Assembly: GCA_013791885.1 (NCBI GenBank) | Contig: VMSZ01000008.1 | Coordinates: 1 to 64,000, forward strand | DNA length: 64,000 nucleotides | DNA from: Sulfurimonas sp. | GTDB taxonomy: Bacteria; Campylobacterota; Campylobacteria; Campylobacterales; Sulfurimonadaceae | Direction of reading: 5' to 3' | Shown here: positions 35,204 through 44,274 of the stretch, one piece after another | Layout of the letters: every line of letters begins with the position of its first letter | How positions within the stretch are numbered: the stretch's first letter is position 1 | Notes under the pieces: model-generated | The model's database searches: none | What the model saw: the letters and a program-made list of their open reading frames with translations, nothing else | Told to the model about the DNA's origin: nothing | Made by a program: the position numbers and the translations under genes

Positions 35204-36122
35204 AATATTCAAACTCACTTCACTCAACCGTGAACCTCTTCTTGTTGAAGGCTACCTTTTTGAGGGCAGCGACCCGGAAGCTCCGAGTGTAGCAATCGTT
35301 GGAGCGATGGAGGGAAAAACTATTTTACCGCTTTACAGCGCTTCAAAACTCATTGACTTTTTAAAAAACAGTATTAGTGATTCTAAAAAAATTCTTGGGA
35401 ATATTTTGATTATTCCTTCCATTAATCACTACGCTTTGAACATTAACGAGCGATTTTGGCCGCTTGACAAAACAAACCTTAATATGATGTTTCCGGGGTA
35501 TGACAAAGGTGAAACAACACAACGCATAGCTAAAAAAGTTTTCGACGCCATTGAAGGCTATACTCATGGGATTATTTTAGAGACCAGAGAAGATTTATCT
35601 ACCTGTATGCCCTATGTTAAAGAGTTTAAATCCGGTTTTGAAGATTTGGAAGATGCTAAAAAATTTGGTCTTAAAATCATTCACTACAAAGCGCTTAGAC
35701 CTACAGACACGGTTTCACTTCAGTACAACTGGCAGCTTTGGGGTACAAAAGCGCACTCAATTGTCTGTCCGGGTGAAACAGAGCTCAATGAAAACTCCGA
35801 TGAAATTTTTGAGTCACTTGTGAATTATCTCAATAAAAACAATATCATCAAACACAAGTTTTTAAGTGCTTACGAATCTGCAATTATCACTTCAGAGGAT
35901 ATTGAAATTATTAAAACGCCAAAAAGCGGTATTTTTATTCCTACAAAAAAAATAGGAACACAAGTGATAGAAGATGAAATTATAGGCAAAGTACTCCACT
36001 CACTTGAAGGAAAGGTAATCCATAAAATAATTGCTCCATGCAACGGAGTTATTACCTGTTCTTACAAAAATGCTCTGATTTTAGAAAACGCGGTGGCTTT
36101 TAGGATTATAAAAAATTCCTAA
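35190..36122 (+). CDS. AstE-like paralogue lacking metal ligands (pseudo-enzyme candidate)
   Basis: 310 residues from ATG 35190, which has GGAGG six bases upstream; the longer frame to 35100 lies inside the previous gene. It aligns along its length with the preceding protein, but the key positions differ: HGDE is replaced by MEGK (VGAMEGKTI), NLNR by NLNM, DIHSS by LETRE and VEMG by CPGE. Hence the zinc site should be absent. The fold and C-terminal domain look intact, so a structural or regulatory partner of the active copy is more likely than decay. It ends two bases from the convergent transglutaminase gene. Confidence 0.8.
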   Translation: MKKIEIFKLTSLNREPLLVEGYLFEGSDPEAPSVAIVGAMEGKTILPLYSASKLIDFLKNSISDSKKILGNILIIPSINHYALNINERFWPLDKTNLNMMFPGYDKGETTQRIAKKVFDAIEGYTHGIILETREDLSTCMPYVKEFKSGFEDLEDAKKFGLKIIHYKALRPTDTVSLQYNWQLWGTKAHSIVCPGETELNENSDEIFESLVNYLNKNNIIKHKFLSAYESAIITSEDIEIIKTPKSGIFIPTKKIGTQVIEDEIIGKVLHSLEGKVIHKIIAPCNGVITCSYKNALILENAVAFRIIKNS

Positions 36123-36124
36123 TT

Positions 36125-37075
36125 TCACTGCGTTTGCGTTTGATTTTTAAAGCCGAAAAAGCTTTGTGACTGCGTTTGCTCTTGCATCTGTTCTTTTCTT
36201 ACATCTACCATGACTGAAAGTTGACTGTTTCCACTGCTAAAAACTACCCCTTTGAGCGGCGCAATATCTGCATAATCTCTTCCATAACCCAAGAGTATAT
36301 GTTGTTCCCGCGGTAAAAGATTATTGGTTGGGTCAAACTCAATCCAGCCTGCGTTTGGAATATACAGCGAAAACCAGGCATGCGAAGCATCCGCTCCGAA
36401 GAGTTTTTTTTCTCCCTCAGGAGGAAGTGTTTCAATGTAACCGCTTACATATTTACATGGAAGTCCTATACCCCTTATCGCACTGATTGCCAGCTGCGCA
36501 AAATCCTGACAGACACCTTTTTTTGCTTCAAAAATTTCACTGATAGGGGTTGTAACATCACTAAAACCGGAGACAAATTCAAAATCGTTATAAATTCTTC
36601 CCATAAATTCGTTCGCTGCTTCAAAAAGATCACGTTCTTCTTTAAAAGATTCCAAAGCATACTCTTTAATGGCCTCTGTTGCCTTTGGAATGAGCGCTGA
36701 ATCAAAGATAAACTGCTTTGCATCTACATCAGCTTGTACAAAACTCTTCAGCCGCTCTTTGGCGGCTTTAAAAGTAATGCTGTTTTGTCTAATGTTTTGT
36801 ATATGTGCCTCTATTAACTCCGGGAAAATTTCAACTCTTGATCTGCCAATGACAGTTAAAGAATGATGTGAATTTTTTATCAGTATATGCGTATTAGTAT
36901 TCTCAAACATATCCACAAAGTCACTTTTTTCAAAGGGAAACGCATCGATTTCAAGAGAAAAATCCAACAGTTTTTGATACTGCGTTTCTCTTGGTTTAAG
37001 TCTAGCCATATTATGGCTGTAAGTCACCATACTTTGGTATCTAAATTCTGTTTTGTGGTAAATATTATAAATCAT
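36125..37075 (-). CDS. Transglutaminase-like protein
   Basis: 316 residues: bacterial transglutaminase N-terminal domain (about 1-85; YNIYHKTEFRYQ) and core (about 150-265) with Cys189 in KKGVCQDFAQLA, His in SHAWFSLYIP and Asp in IEFDPTNN. The family can act as a protease or an amide exchanger. The C-terminus is low-complexity Gln/Thr-rich (QSQSFFGFKNQTQTQ) and its DNA holds three copies of the TGCGTTT word. It is the last gene of the minus-strand amidoligase operon, two bases after the fused ATP-grasp gene. Confidence 0.88.
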   Translation of the reverse strand: MIYNIYHKTEFRYQSMVTYSHNMARLKPRETQYQKLLDFSLEIDAFPFEKSDFVDMFENTNTHILIKNSHHSLTVIGRSRVEIFPELIEAHIQNIRQNSITFKAAKERLKSFVQADVDAKQFIFDSALIPKATEAIKEYALESFKEERDLFEAANEFMGRIYNDFEFVSGFSDVTTPISEIFEAKKGVCQDFAQLAISAIRGIGLPCKYVSGYIETLPPEGEKKLFGADASHAWFSLYIPNAGWIEFDPTNNLLPREQHILLGYGRDYADIAPLKGVVFSSGNSQLSVMVDVRKEQMQEQTQSQSFFGFKNQTQTQ

Positions 37076-37077
37076 TT

Positions 37078-39567
37078 CTACTCATCATTATGCGAAAAAT
37101 ATGTTTTTGTAAACTCGTTGGAACAATCAATGTAAAGTTGAGACAACTCTGAAAGAATGGTATCAAACTCAAAATAGATAACATCATTACTTTGTAATTT
37201 TAACACTTTAGAAATTTCCAGAGATTCTAAAATTTGATATGCTTTTTGTATCGGCTCTTCGTAGGAACTTGCAATTTCTTTAGCTTTTGGAAGCATTTTA
37301 AAATCATCTAAGAGTTCCTTACAGACATAAATAATTGACTTTGGAAACTGTTTATTTAAAATCACAAACTCAATAACATTTTCCAGAATAAGAGAACTTT
37401 TGTAGTGCGCTCTGTAGGCGTTAAAACTCTCTTTCGTATGCAGTAGAGAGTCTAAAATGTCATATTCCATGGACTTATCAATGTCAAGAGTCATCAATGA
37501 GCGGCATAAAGAGAGAAGTAAAATTGTATCCTCAATTTTAGAACCTATTTCGTATAACAAAAGCCCCTGCTCCTTAAAAATACTCTCTTGAACCAATTCT
37601 TTATAGGCCATCAGATAAATAAGTGTATTTTCAAGCTTGCCTGCTATAAATATATTTGATTTATTAGTGCTGTTTAAAAATCCAAGCCACTCATTTTTCA
37701 TCTTATCATGCAGTTTCCAGGACTCCATGGCCAAGATGTCTTTGAGATTCAGGTTCGTATTAAAGAGCATCTTAAATGTATATGTAAGACTTCCCGGACG
37801 CGAGGAGTCTTTTATGACAGATAAAATTTCACTTATTGCCTCATCATTTGAGCTTGTTTTTACCGACAAAAAGCCGGGATATGTCATTGTCAAATGCGTG
37901 AGCGCCTTATGCAGTATCTCTTGAGACTCTTTTGTGCTGTACATATCATATCTGTAAAAACTTGCCATTTTTTTTACAATCTGCAGAATAAATCTCGTTG
38001 TGGTAATAGAACGGGCAAGGTAACGTCCAAGCCAAAAAAGGTTTTCTGCTTTGAGTGTCGAGAGATTGTCAATGGAAGTGTCTATATACTTTGAGTACTT
38101 AAAACTGTTAAGTATGCAAAGCTCTACATCATCTTTACCTAAAATCCATAAATCCTTACTTGTTCCGCCTTTTTGAGACGAGACAAGAAGTGTGTCTTTT
38201 GTAGCTGAAACACGGACAAGTCCTCCGTTCATTACAGAATAATCATCTCCAATTTTAACACTAAAGGCACGAATAGCTGCGTTTCTTGGCTCTATATTTT
38301 TGTTTGCATAAAATGGTATAGTAGAGAAATTAATTTCTTCCTGTGCAACATACTGGTACGGATTTTGGATTATTTTAGTTCTTAAAACCTCTAATTCTTC
38401 CAGACTCATTTTTCTACAAAAATATGCTTCTACACTCACTGTTCTGTCAATATTTTTGACAATTAAAGTCTCAAGATTTTTCAGCACAAATTTCAGTGCT
38501 TTTTCCTGTCCGCACCACCATGTGGCTATCTGGGGCAAAATAAGTTTTTCGCCTAAAAGATACTCGCACGCTTTCTCCATAAATGGATTGAGTCCAATAT
38601 TTTCCAATATTGCACTGCCAATGGGATTGAGAAGGTTAACATTTTCATCCCTATAAACATCCAAAAGTCCGGCGACACCCAAACGTGAGTCATTTTGAAG
38701 TTCAAGAGGATCACAATATCTGTCATCAACCCTGCGTAAAAGTGTTTGTACTTTTTTTAAACCGCCAAGGCTTTTGAGCCAAAGTGTGTCATTTTTTACA
38801 AGTAAATCATCCCCTTGTGCAAGAATAATATTGAGATACGAACTTAAAAAAGAGTGCTCAAAATAAGTTTCATTGTATGGCCCGGGGGTCAGTAAAACAG
38901 AAACATTATCCGTTCCTGCAGTGAGCTTGGTAAAAAGATTTCTAAAATCTTCAAAAAAATGAAAAAGTCTTTTTCTTGATATCTCCGGATATAAACCTTT
39001 TGAGATGGCATTCATCGTAAGTCTGTTTTCAAGAGCATAACCAAGACCTGAAGGAGCCTGCGTTCTGTCGTTGATAACCCACATTTTTCCATCAGGCCCT
39101 CTTGCCATATCTGTGGCATAAAAATAGAGGTTGAAATTATCTTTGCTCCCAAAGTTGTATGCTTCTGTAGCAAAACCTTTGTGAGCAAAAATAACTTCCG
39201 CAGGTATAATATTTTCTTTGATGAGTTTACGCTGGGAGTATAAATCTTTTAAAATCAGATTTAATAACTTTGCTCTTTGTTTAAGTCCGGCAGCAGTTTC
39301 ATCCCATTCCTGTGAAGATATCACAAGAGGAATCGGGTCCAAACTCCATGAACGATTGACTTTTGCATCTAAGTTTTCATAAACATTATAGGTAACATCA
39401 TTCTCTTTTAAAAACCAGTCAATCTCACTCTGCTTGGCTTCCAATTCTTCAAAAGTGGAAGATTTTAAACTCTCTAAAATCTCCTGCCACTGAGGTTTTA
39501 CATTTTTATCTTTATCGAACATCTCATCCTGAGATGATTTTAACTCATACCCGTCGAAAATCTGCAT
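37078..39567 (-). CDS. Circularly permuted ATP-grasp fused to alpha-E domain
   Basis: 829 residues: ATP-grasp part about 1-490 (LLTPGPYNETYFEHSF, LRRVDDRYCDPLELQ, LPQIATWWCG) and alpha-E part about 510-825 (LKAENLFWLGRYLARSITT). This fused form is known in proteobacteria. In the loop where the single-domain paralogue has GVADDK this one has GSAILEN, as in the fused subfamily, so the two ligases probably differ in substrate or activity. Stop and start are directly adjacent to the DUF2126 gene upstream. Confidence 0.9.
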   Translation of the reverse strand: MQIFDGYELKSSQDEMFDKDKNVKPQWQEILESLKSSTFEELEAKQSEIDWFLKENDVTYNVYENLDAKVNRSWSLDPIPLVISSQEWDETAAGLKQRAKLLNLILKDLYSQRKLIKENIIPAEVIFAHKGFATEAYNFGSKDNFNLYFYATDMARGPDGKMWVINDRTQAPSGLGYALENRLTMNAISKGLYPEISRKRLFHFFEDFRNLFTKLTAGTDNVSVLLTPGPYNETYFEHSFLSSYLNIILAQGDDLLVKNDTLWLKSLGGLKKVQTLLRRVDDRYCDPLELQNDSRLGVAGLLDVYRDENVNLLNPIGSAILENIGLNPFMEKACEYLLGEKLILPQIATWWCGQEKALKFVLKNLETLIVKNIDRTVSVEAYFCRKMSLEELEVLRTKIIQNPYQYVAQEEINFSTIPFYANKNIEPRNAAIRAFSVKIGDDYSVMNGGLVRVSATKDTLLVSSQKGGTSKDLWILGKDDVELCILNSFKYSKYIDTSIDNLSTLKAENLFWLGRYLARSITTTRFILQIVKKMASFYRYDMYSTKESQEILHKALTHLTMTYPGFLSVKTSSNDEAISEILSVIKDSSRPGSLTYTFKMLFNTNLNLKDILAMESWKLHDKMKNEWLGFLNSTNKSNIFIAGKLENTLIYLMAYKELVQESIFKEQGLLLYEIGSKIEDTILLLSLCRSLMTLDIDKSMEYDILDSLLHTKESFNAYRAHYKSSLILENVIEFVILNKQFPKSIIYVCKELLDDFKMLPKAKEIASSYEEPIQKAYQILESLEISKVLKLQSNDVIYFEFDTILSELSQLYIDCSNEFTKTYFSHNDE

Positions 39568-42500
39568 CTACTGCTTTGCCCACTTTCTACGTAAATCTAA
39601 GGTATTCGGATATTCCATACTCGCTGAAACATTTTGGAAATAAAACACTTTTTTTGCTTTTTTATCCGGAGCCTCTTTTGTTAAAACTGCGCGTTTAGTT
39701 CCATTTTGCTCAACTAGACTTTGTTGCACAATCGATGAAGAGACATATTCAAGTTCACCCTGAGTATGGTTAAAGTCCCAAAATCTGTTAATTCTTCTTG
39801 ATTCCGCTTCATAAGAGTTTACAGGGAAGGTGTCATAAGTTCTTCCGCCCGGGTGCGCTACATGATACGTCATCCCGCCGATTGAACGCTGGTTCCATTT
39901 GTCTACGACATCAAAAGTAAGCGGAGTATCTACCCCGATTGTCGGATGCAGTGCCGACCAAGGCTGCCATGCTTTGTACTTCACACCTGCGACATATTCG
40001 CCCTCCACACCTGTCGCACTCAAAGGCACCACCACAGAGTTACAAGTAAGCACATATCTCTCAGGCGTGAAATTACTGACTTTAACCTGAACACGCTCTA
40101 ATGACGAATCAACATAACGCGCTGTTCCCTGAGAACCGCTCTCTTCCCCTAAAACATTCCAAGGCTCAATCGCTCCGCGGAGTTCAAGGTTAAAGTTTTC
40201 AACACTTGCAAGTCCATACAGTGGAAATCTAAACTCAAAGAACGGGTCAAACCAGTCAAGTTCAAACGGATATCCTTCATTGTTTAAAAACTCCACAATA
40301 TCTCTCATATCTTCTTTAACATAATGCTCTAATAAGAACTTATCATGCAGCTGCGTTCCCCAACGGACAAGTTTATGTTTGTACGGTTTTTTCCAAAACA
40401 GCGATACTAAAGTTCTTACAAGCAGCATCTGTAAAAGTGCCATCTGCGAGTGTGGCGGCATATCAAAGGCACGAAGTTCTAAAATACCGAGTCTTCCCGA
40501 ACTTGAATCCGGTGAATAGAGCTTATCTATACAAAATTCCGAACGGTGTGTATTTCCCGTAATATCTGTAAGCATATGTCTAAAAAGTCTGTCTGTCAGC
40601 CAAAAAGGAACATCTTCACCCTCTGGAATCTGAGAAAACGCAATCTCAAGTTCATACAAGTTTTCAGCTCTTCCCTCATCCACACGTGGTGCTTGAGAAG
40701 TCGGCCCGATAAATGAACCCGAAAACAGGTATGAAAGACCCGGGTGATGCTGCCAAAATGTAATGAGTGAACGTAAAAGTTCAGGACGTCTTAGAAGCGG
40801 AGAGTCCGATGGATTCATCGCACCTATTGTTACGTGATTTCCTCCGCCTGTACCTGTGTGTTTGCCGTCAAGCATAAACTTCTGAGTTCCCAAACGCGAC
40901 TCTCTTGCATCTTTGTAAAGAGTTCCAAGAATGTCGTTAAGTTCACCCCAAGTACTTGATGGCTGCATATTCACTTCGATTACACCAGGATCGGGAGTAA
41001 CTTTAACACGGTCAAGTCTGAGGTCATGCGCAGGTTCATACCCTTCTAAAACAACTTTAATGTTTAATTTTTTAGCTACCTCTTCAATACTGACCATCAA
41101 ATCTAAAAACGCTTGCGTATGGTTAATCGGTGGAAGGAAAATATATAATTTTCCGTCTCTCACTTCAACATTGAGCGCCGTTCTTACAAAAATATTATCC
41201 TGCGGATCTTTGAGTTTAATCGTTTTTTCATATCTTGCTCTTGCGTTTTTTCGAAGCTTGTCAAAACCAGGAACGTCTGCAAAAAGGTCAGGCTCAAAAT
41301 GCAGAGGCAGCTCGGCTTTTGGCTTTTGTTCCAAAGAACTCATTGGAAGTCTTAAACCAAGCGGTGAATTCCCAGGAGTTAAGAATAACTCTCCTCTTCT
41401 AAATGCCCAACCGGAACTTAGCCATTTTACCTCTCCAAAATTCAGAGGTAAAACATATCCAACTTCATTGTTAAGTCCTTGAGCTAATACTTTTGCTATG
41501 TTTTGTCTCTCAAGCGGATCTTTTAAATCTACCTTCATCGGGTCAATATCTAAAGGCAGTTCCGCTTCTTTCATAATATAATAAACCGGGTCTTCGTAAG
41601 CTTTTATAACGTTTTTATCACTAACACCCAAACTAAGTGCCAAAGTACTAATAAACTTCTGCGCATCTGCATTTGTATATGTATAGGTTTCATTCATATC
41701 TGCAAAAAGTTCCGGATTTTTCCAGATTTTCTTCCCGTCTTTTCTCCAGATTATAGAAGTCTGCCATCTTGGAATCGGCTCACCCGGATACCATTTTCCT
41801 TGAGCATAATGAAGCATACCGCCATCCGTAAAAGAAGCAAGAAGCTTTCTTGAGAGTTTGTCTGCAAGTTCGCGTTTATGCTCACCGTCTGCGTCTGTAT
41901 TCCACTGAGCTGATTCCATATCATCAATAGAAACAAATGTAGGCTCTCCACCCATAGTAAGTCTTACATCATTTGCTTCAAGCTCTTTGTCTACTTCGAA
42001 TCCGAGATTATAGATAGCATCCCACTGGTCTTCTCTGTAGGGTTTTGTAACACGAGGCGACTCAAAAATTCTTGTGACAGTGTTTGAGTATTCAAACTCA
42101 GTTTCACATTTGTCGCTTAAACCTTCAATAGCGTGAGCACTCTCAAATGACGGTGTACAAGCAAGAGGGATATGCCCTTCACCTGCAAATAATCCGCTTG
42201 TTGCATCGAGTCCAACCCAACCTGCACCGGGAAGGTAAACTTCTGTCCATGCGTGAAGGTCTGTAAAATCCTCTTCAGGGCCGCTCGGACCGTCAAGTGA
42301 TTTTTCATCTGCTTTGAGTTGTACCAAATAACCTGAAACAAATCTTCCCGCAAGTCCTAAATGACGCAGCACCTGAACAAAAAGCCAAGCGTAATCTCTA
42401 CAGCTTCCAAGTTTCTTGTCTAAAGTTGTCTCACAGGTCTGAACACCGGGGTCAAGTCGTAACGTATAATTAAGATGCTTATAAATTTCAGAGTTAAGAT

Positions 42501-42939
42501 AAACTAAAAAATCAATAATCGGTCTTGGTTTTAAATCTAGAGTTTTCATAAAATTCTTAAGTTTTTTACCGTTTTCATCTACTTCAAGATAAGGTGCTAG
42601 CTCTTTTTTGAGTTCTTTATCATACGTAAAAGGAAAATCTTTTGCAGAGTCATCAACAAAAAAGTCAAATGGATTAATAGTAATTAAATCAGCGATTATC
42701 TCAACATCAATACCAAACTCTTTTACTTTTTCAGGAAATACTATTCTTGCAAGATAATTCCCAAACGGATCTTGCTGCCAGTTAATAAAATGCTCTTTAG
42801 GAGTAATTTTTAAGGAATATGCTTCAATTGGAGTTCTGCTGTGAGGAGCCGGACGAAGTCTGATTATATGCGGAGAAAGAGAAATATATTTATCGTATGC
42901 GTAGTGTGTTTTATGTGAAATAACGACCTTTAATGCCAT
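39568..42939 (-). CDS. Transglutaminase-DUF2126 (putative amidoligase) fusion
   Basis: 1123 residues: transglutaminase N-domain (about 1-90) and core with Cys180 (GSCRDYAWLF), His229 (DLHAWTEVYLPGAGW) and Asp245 (GLDATSG), then a DUF2126 region (about 310-1110; RLTMGGEPTFVSIDDM, GTGGGNHVTIGA, FELRGAIEPWNVLGE). DUF2126 is annotated as a putative amidoligase related to glutamine-synthetase-like ligases. A protease or transamidase and a ligase in one chain suggest processing of an amide-linked product. It heads an operon with the fused ATP-grasp/alpha-E and the stand-alone transglutaminase. Confidence 0.92.
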   Translation of the reverse strand: MALKVVISHKTHYAYDKYISLSPHIIRLRPAPHSRTPIEAYSLKITPKEHFINWQQDPFGNYLARIVFPEKVKEFGIDVEIIADLITINPFDFFVDDSAKDFPFTYDKELKKELAPYLEVDENGKKLKNFMKTLDLKPRPIIDFLVYLNSEIYKHLNYTLRLDPGVQTCETTLDKKLGSCRDYAWLFVQVLRHLGLAGRFVSGYLVQLKADEKSLDGPSGPEEDFTDLHAWTEVYLPGAGWVGLDATSGLFAGEGHIPLACTPSFESAHAIEGLSDKCETEFEYSNTVTRIFESPRVTKPYREDQWDAIYNLGFEVDKELEANDVRLTMGGEPTFVSIDDMESAQWNTDADGEHKRELADKLSRKLLASFTDGGMLHYAQGKWYPGEPIPRWQTSIIWRKDGKKIWKNPELFADMNETYTYTNADAQKFISTLALSLGVSDKNVIKAYEDPVYYIMKEAELPLDIDPMKVDLKDPLERQNIAKVLAQGLNNEVGYVLPLNFGEVKWLSSGWAFRRGELFLTPGNSPLGLRLPMSSLEQKPKAELPLHFEPDLFADVPGFDKLRKNARARYEKTIKLKDPQDNIFVRTALNVEVRDGKLYIFLPPINHTQAFLDLMVSIEEVAKKLNIKVVLEGYEPAHDLRLDRVKVTPDPGVIEVNMQPSSTWGELNDILGTLYKDARESRLGTQKFMLDGKHTGTGGGNHVTIGAMNPSDSPLLRRPELLRSLITFWQHHPGLSYLFSGSFIGPTSQAPRVDEGRAENLYELEIAFSQIPEGEDVPFWLTDRLFRHMLTDITGNTHRSEFCIDKLYSPDSSSGRLGILELRAFDMPPHSQMALLQMLLVRTLVSLFWKKPYKHKLVRWGTQLHDKFLLEHYVKEDMRDIVEFLNNEGYPFELDWFDPFFEFRFPLYGLASVENFNLELRGAIEPWNVLGEESGSQGTARYVDSSLERVQVKVSNFTPERYVLTCNSVVVPLSATGVEGEYVAGVKYKAWQPWSALHPTIGVDTPLTFDVVDKWNQRSIGGMTYHVAHPGGRTYDTFPVNSYEAESRRINRFWDFNHTQGELEYVSSSIVQQSLVEQNGTKRAVLTKEAPDKKAKKVFYFQNVSASMEYPNTLDLRRKWAKQ

Positions 42940-42978
42940 GGGTATATCTCCTGAAATAATGTGTGTATTTATCTAAAG

Positions 42979-43002
42979 ATTATACCATAAAGAATTTGGT
43001 AT
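42979..43002 (-). promoter_or_regulatory. Extended -10 promoter of the DUF2126 operon with overlapping inverted repeat
   Basis: On the minus strand TGGTATAAT is an extended -10 (TATAAT 42984-42979). It is overlapped by a perfect repeat ATACCA (42982-42987) ... TGGTAT (42997-43002), the position of a repressor site. The region is shared with the divergent metallophosphoesterase gene, whose TATACT is at 43024-43029. Confidence 0.5.
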
Positions 43003-43036
43003 GCTTTGTTGACACTGATTAGATATACTACAATTT

Positions 43037-44170
43037 ATGAAAACAACACTTTTTATTATCGTATTTTTAGGCGTTTTTGCACTTATCAACATGTACATTT
43101 CCAGAAGATATATTAATCATCTGCATGTCACTCCAAAACAGAAACAGTGGATGAGATATTTTTTGTATTTCAACTATCTTGGAATTATTCTCTATATGCT
43201 TGGCAGGTACAGCGGTGAATTTCCAAACTGGCTTTTTTTCTTAGTCTCACTTCCTATTGGCATTTTATTTTTACTCTTTTGTACGGCAATATTTTATGAC
43301 CTTTCAAGAGTATTCCTTCAACTCTCGCCAATTGCGCCAAAAAGAAGAGATTTTTTTAAAAAAACGCTCGATATTTCTTCTTTTGGTCTTGCCTTTGCTC
43401 TGAGTGCAAAAGCTATGTATGAAGCAAAGTTTATTAAACTTGAAAAAATAAATGTGCAACTTAAAAATCTGCAAAAATCGTATAAAATAGTCCAGCTTAG
43501 CGACATTCATGTCGGAGGAGTTGTTGATGCTGCGTTTATTAGAAATATTGTTCAAAGAGTTAATGACTTACATCCCGATATTGTCGTCATTACAGGAGAT
43601 TTAGTTGATGTGGAACTATCCTATGCTATGCGCGCTCTTGATGAATTAAAAAAATTAAACACCAAATACGGAACGTATTTTATTCTTGGGAATCATGAAT
43701 ATTTTCACGGAGTCGATGAAATTATTACTGCAGTAAAGTCCCTAAATATAAAAGTTTTGGAAAATGAAAATGTTTATATTGGGGAGAAAGACCAAGGTTT
43801 TAATCTTGCAGGCGTGTATGATGTTTTTGGCTACAGAGTTTTACATCATTTACCGGATTTGCAAAAAGCGCTTCAAAGTAAAAACAACACCTCTCCAACC
43901 GTACTCTTGGCACATCAACCCCGCTATATTGAAGAGGTAACTAAAGGGGTTGATTTGGTTTTGAGCGGGCATACTCACGGCGGGCAACTCTATCCGTTTA
44001 GATTTTTAGTACAATTACAACAACCTTATATAGACGGCCTGCATCAACACAATGCAGATTTACAAATCTATGTCAACAAAGGAACAGGATTCTGGGGACC
44101 GCCTATGCGTTTAGGTGCAAATTCTGAGATTACTGAAATTACTCTGCTGCCAAGGTCTCTGTCCCTTTAG
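43037..44170 (+). CDS. Membrane-anchored metallophosphoesterase (YkuE/LpxG-like)
   Basis: 377 residues: three to four N-terminal membrane segments (to about 120) and a calcineurin-type phosphoesterase domain with LSDIHVGG, ITGDLVDV, LGNHEYF, LLAHQP and SGHTHGGQ, i.e. the complete dinuclear metal site. Relatives include YkuE-like enzymes and the LpxG UDP-2,3-diacylglucosamine hydrolase; which of these applies is not decided. The product lies at the inner membrane. It is divergent from the amidoligase operon. Confidence 0.88.
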   Translation: MKTTLFIIVFLGVFALINMYISRRYINHLHVTPKQKQWMRYFLYFNYLGIILYMLGRYSGEFPNWLFFLVSLPIGILFLLFCTAIFYDLSRVFLQLSPIAPKRRDFFKKTLDISSFGLAFALSAKAMYEAKFIKLEKINVQLKNLQKSYKIVQLSDIHVGGVVDAAFIRNIVQRVNDLHPDIVVITGDLVDVELSYAMRALDELKKLNTKYGTYFILGNHEYFHGVDEIITAVKSLNIKVLENENVYIGEKDQGFNLAGVYDVFGYRVLHHLPDLQKALQSKNNTSPTVLLAHQPRYIEEVTKGVDLVLSGHTHGGQLYPFRFLVQLQQPYIDGLHQHNADLQIYVNKGTGFWGPPMRLGANSEITEITLLPRSLSL

Positions 44171-44209
44171 AGCTAAACTTCAGTAGACTAAACGGACAGC
44201 ATAGCAAAG

Positions 44210-44224
44210 ATGAGCTCTGCTCAT
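44210..44224 (+). terminator. Terminator after the metallophosphoesterase gene
   Basis: ATGAGC-TCT-GCTCAT with TTTTGTGTTTT downstream. A second repeat GAGTTCTT-T-AAGAACTC follows at 44237-44253, close to the nitroreductase start. Confidence 0.5.
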
Positions 44225-44274
44225 TTTGTGTTTTATGAGTTCTTTAAGAACTCTACTCAATAAAAAGGATATAA

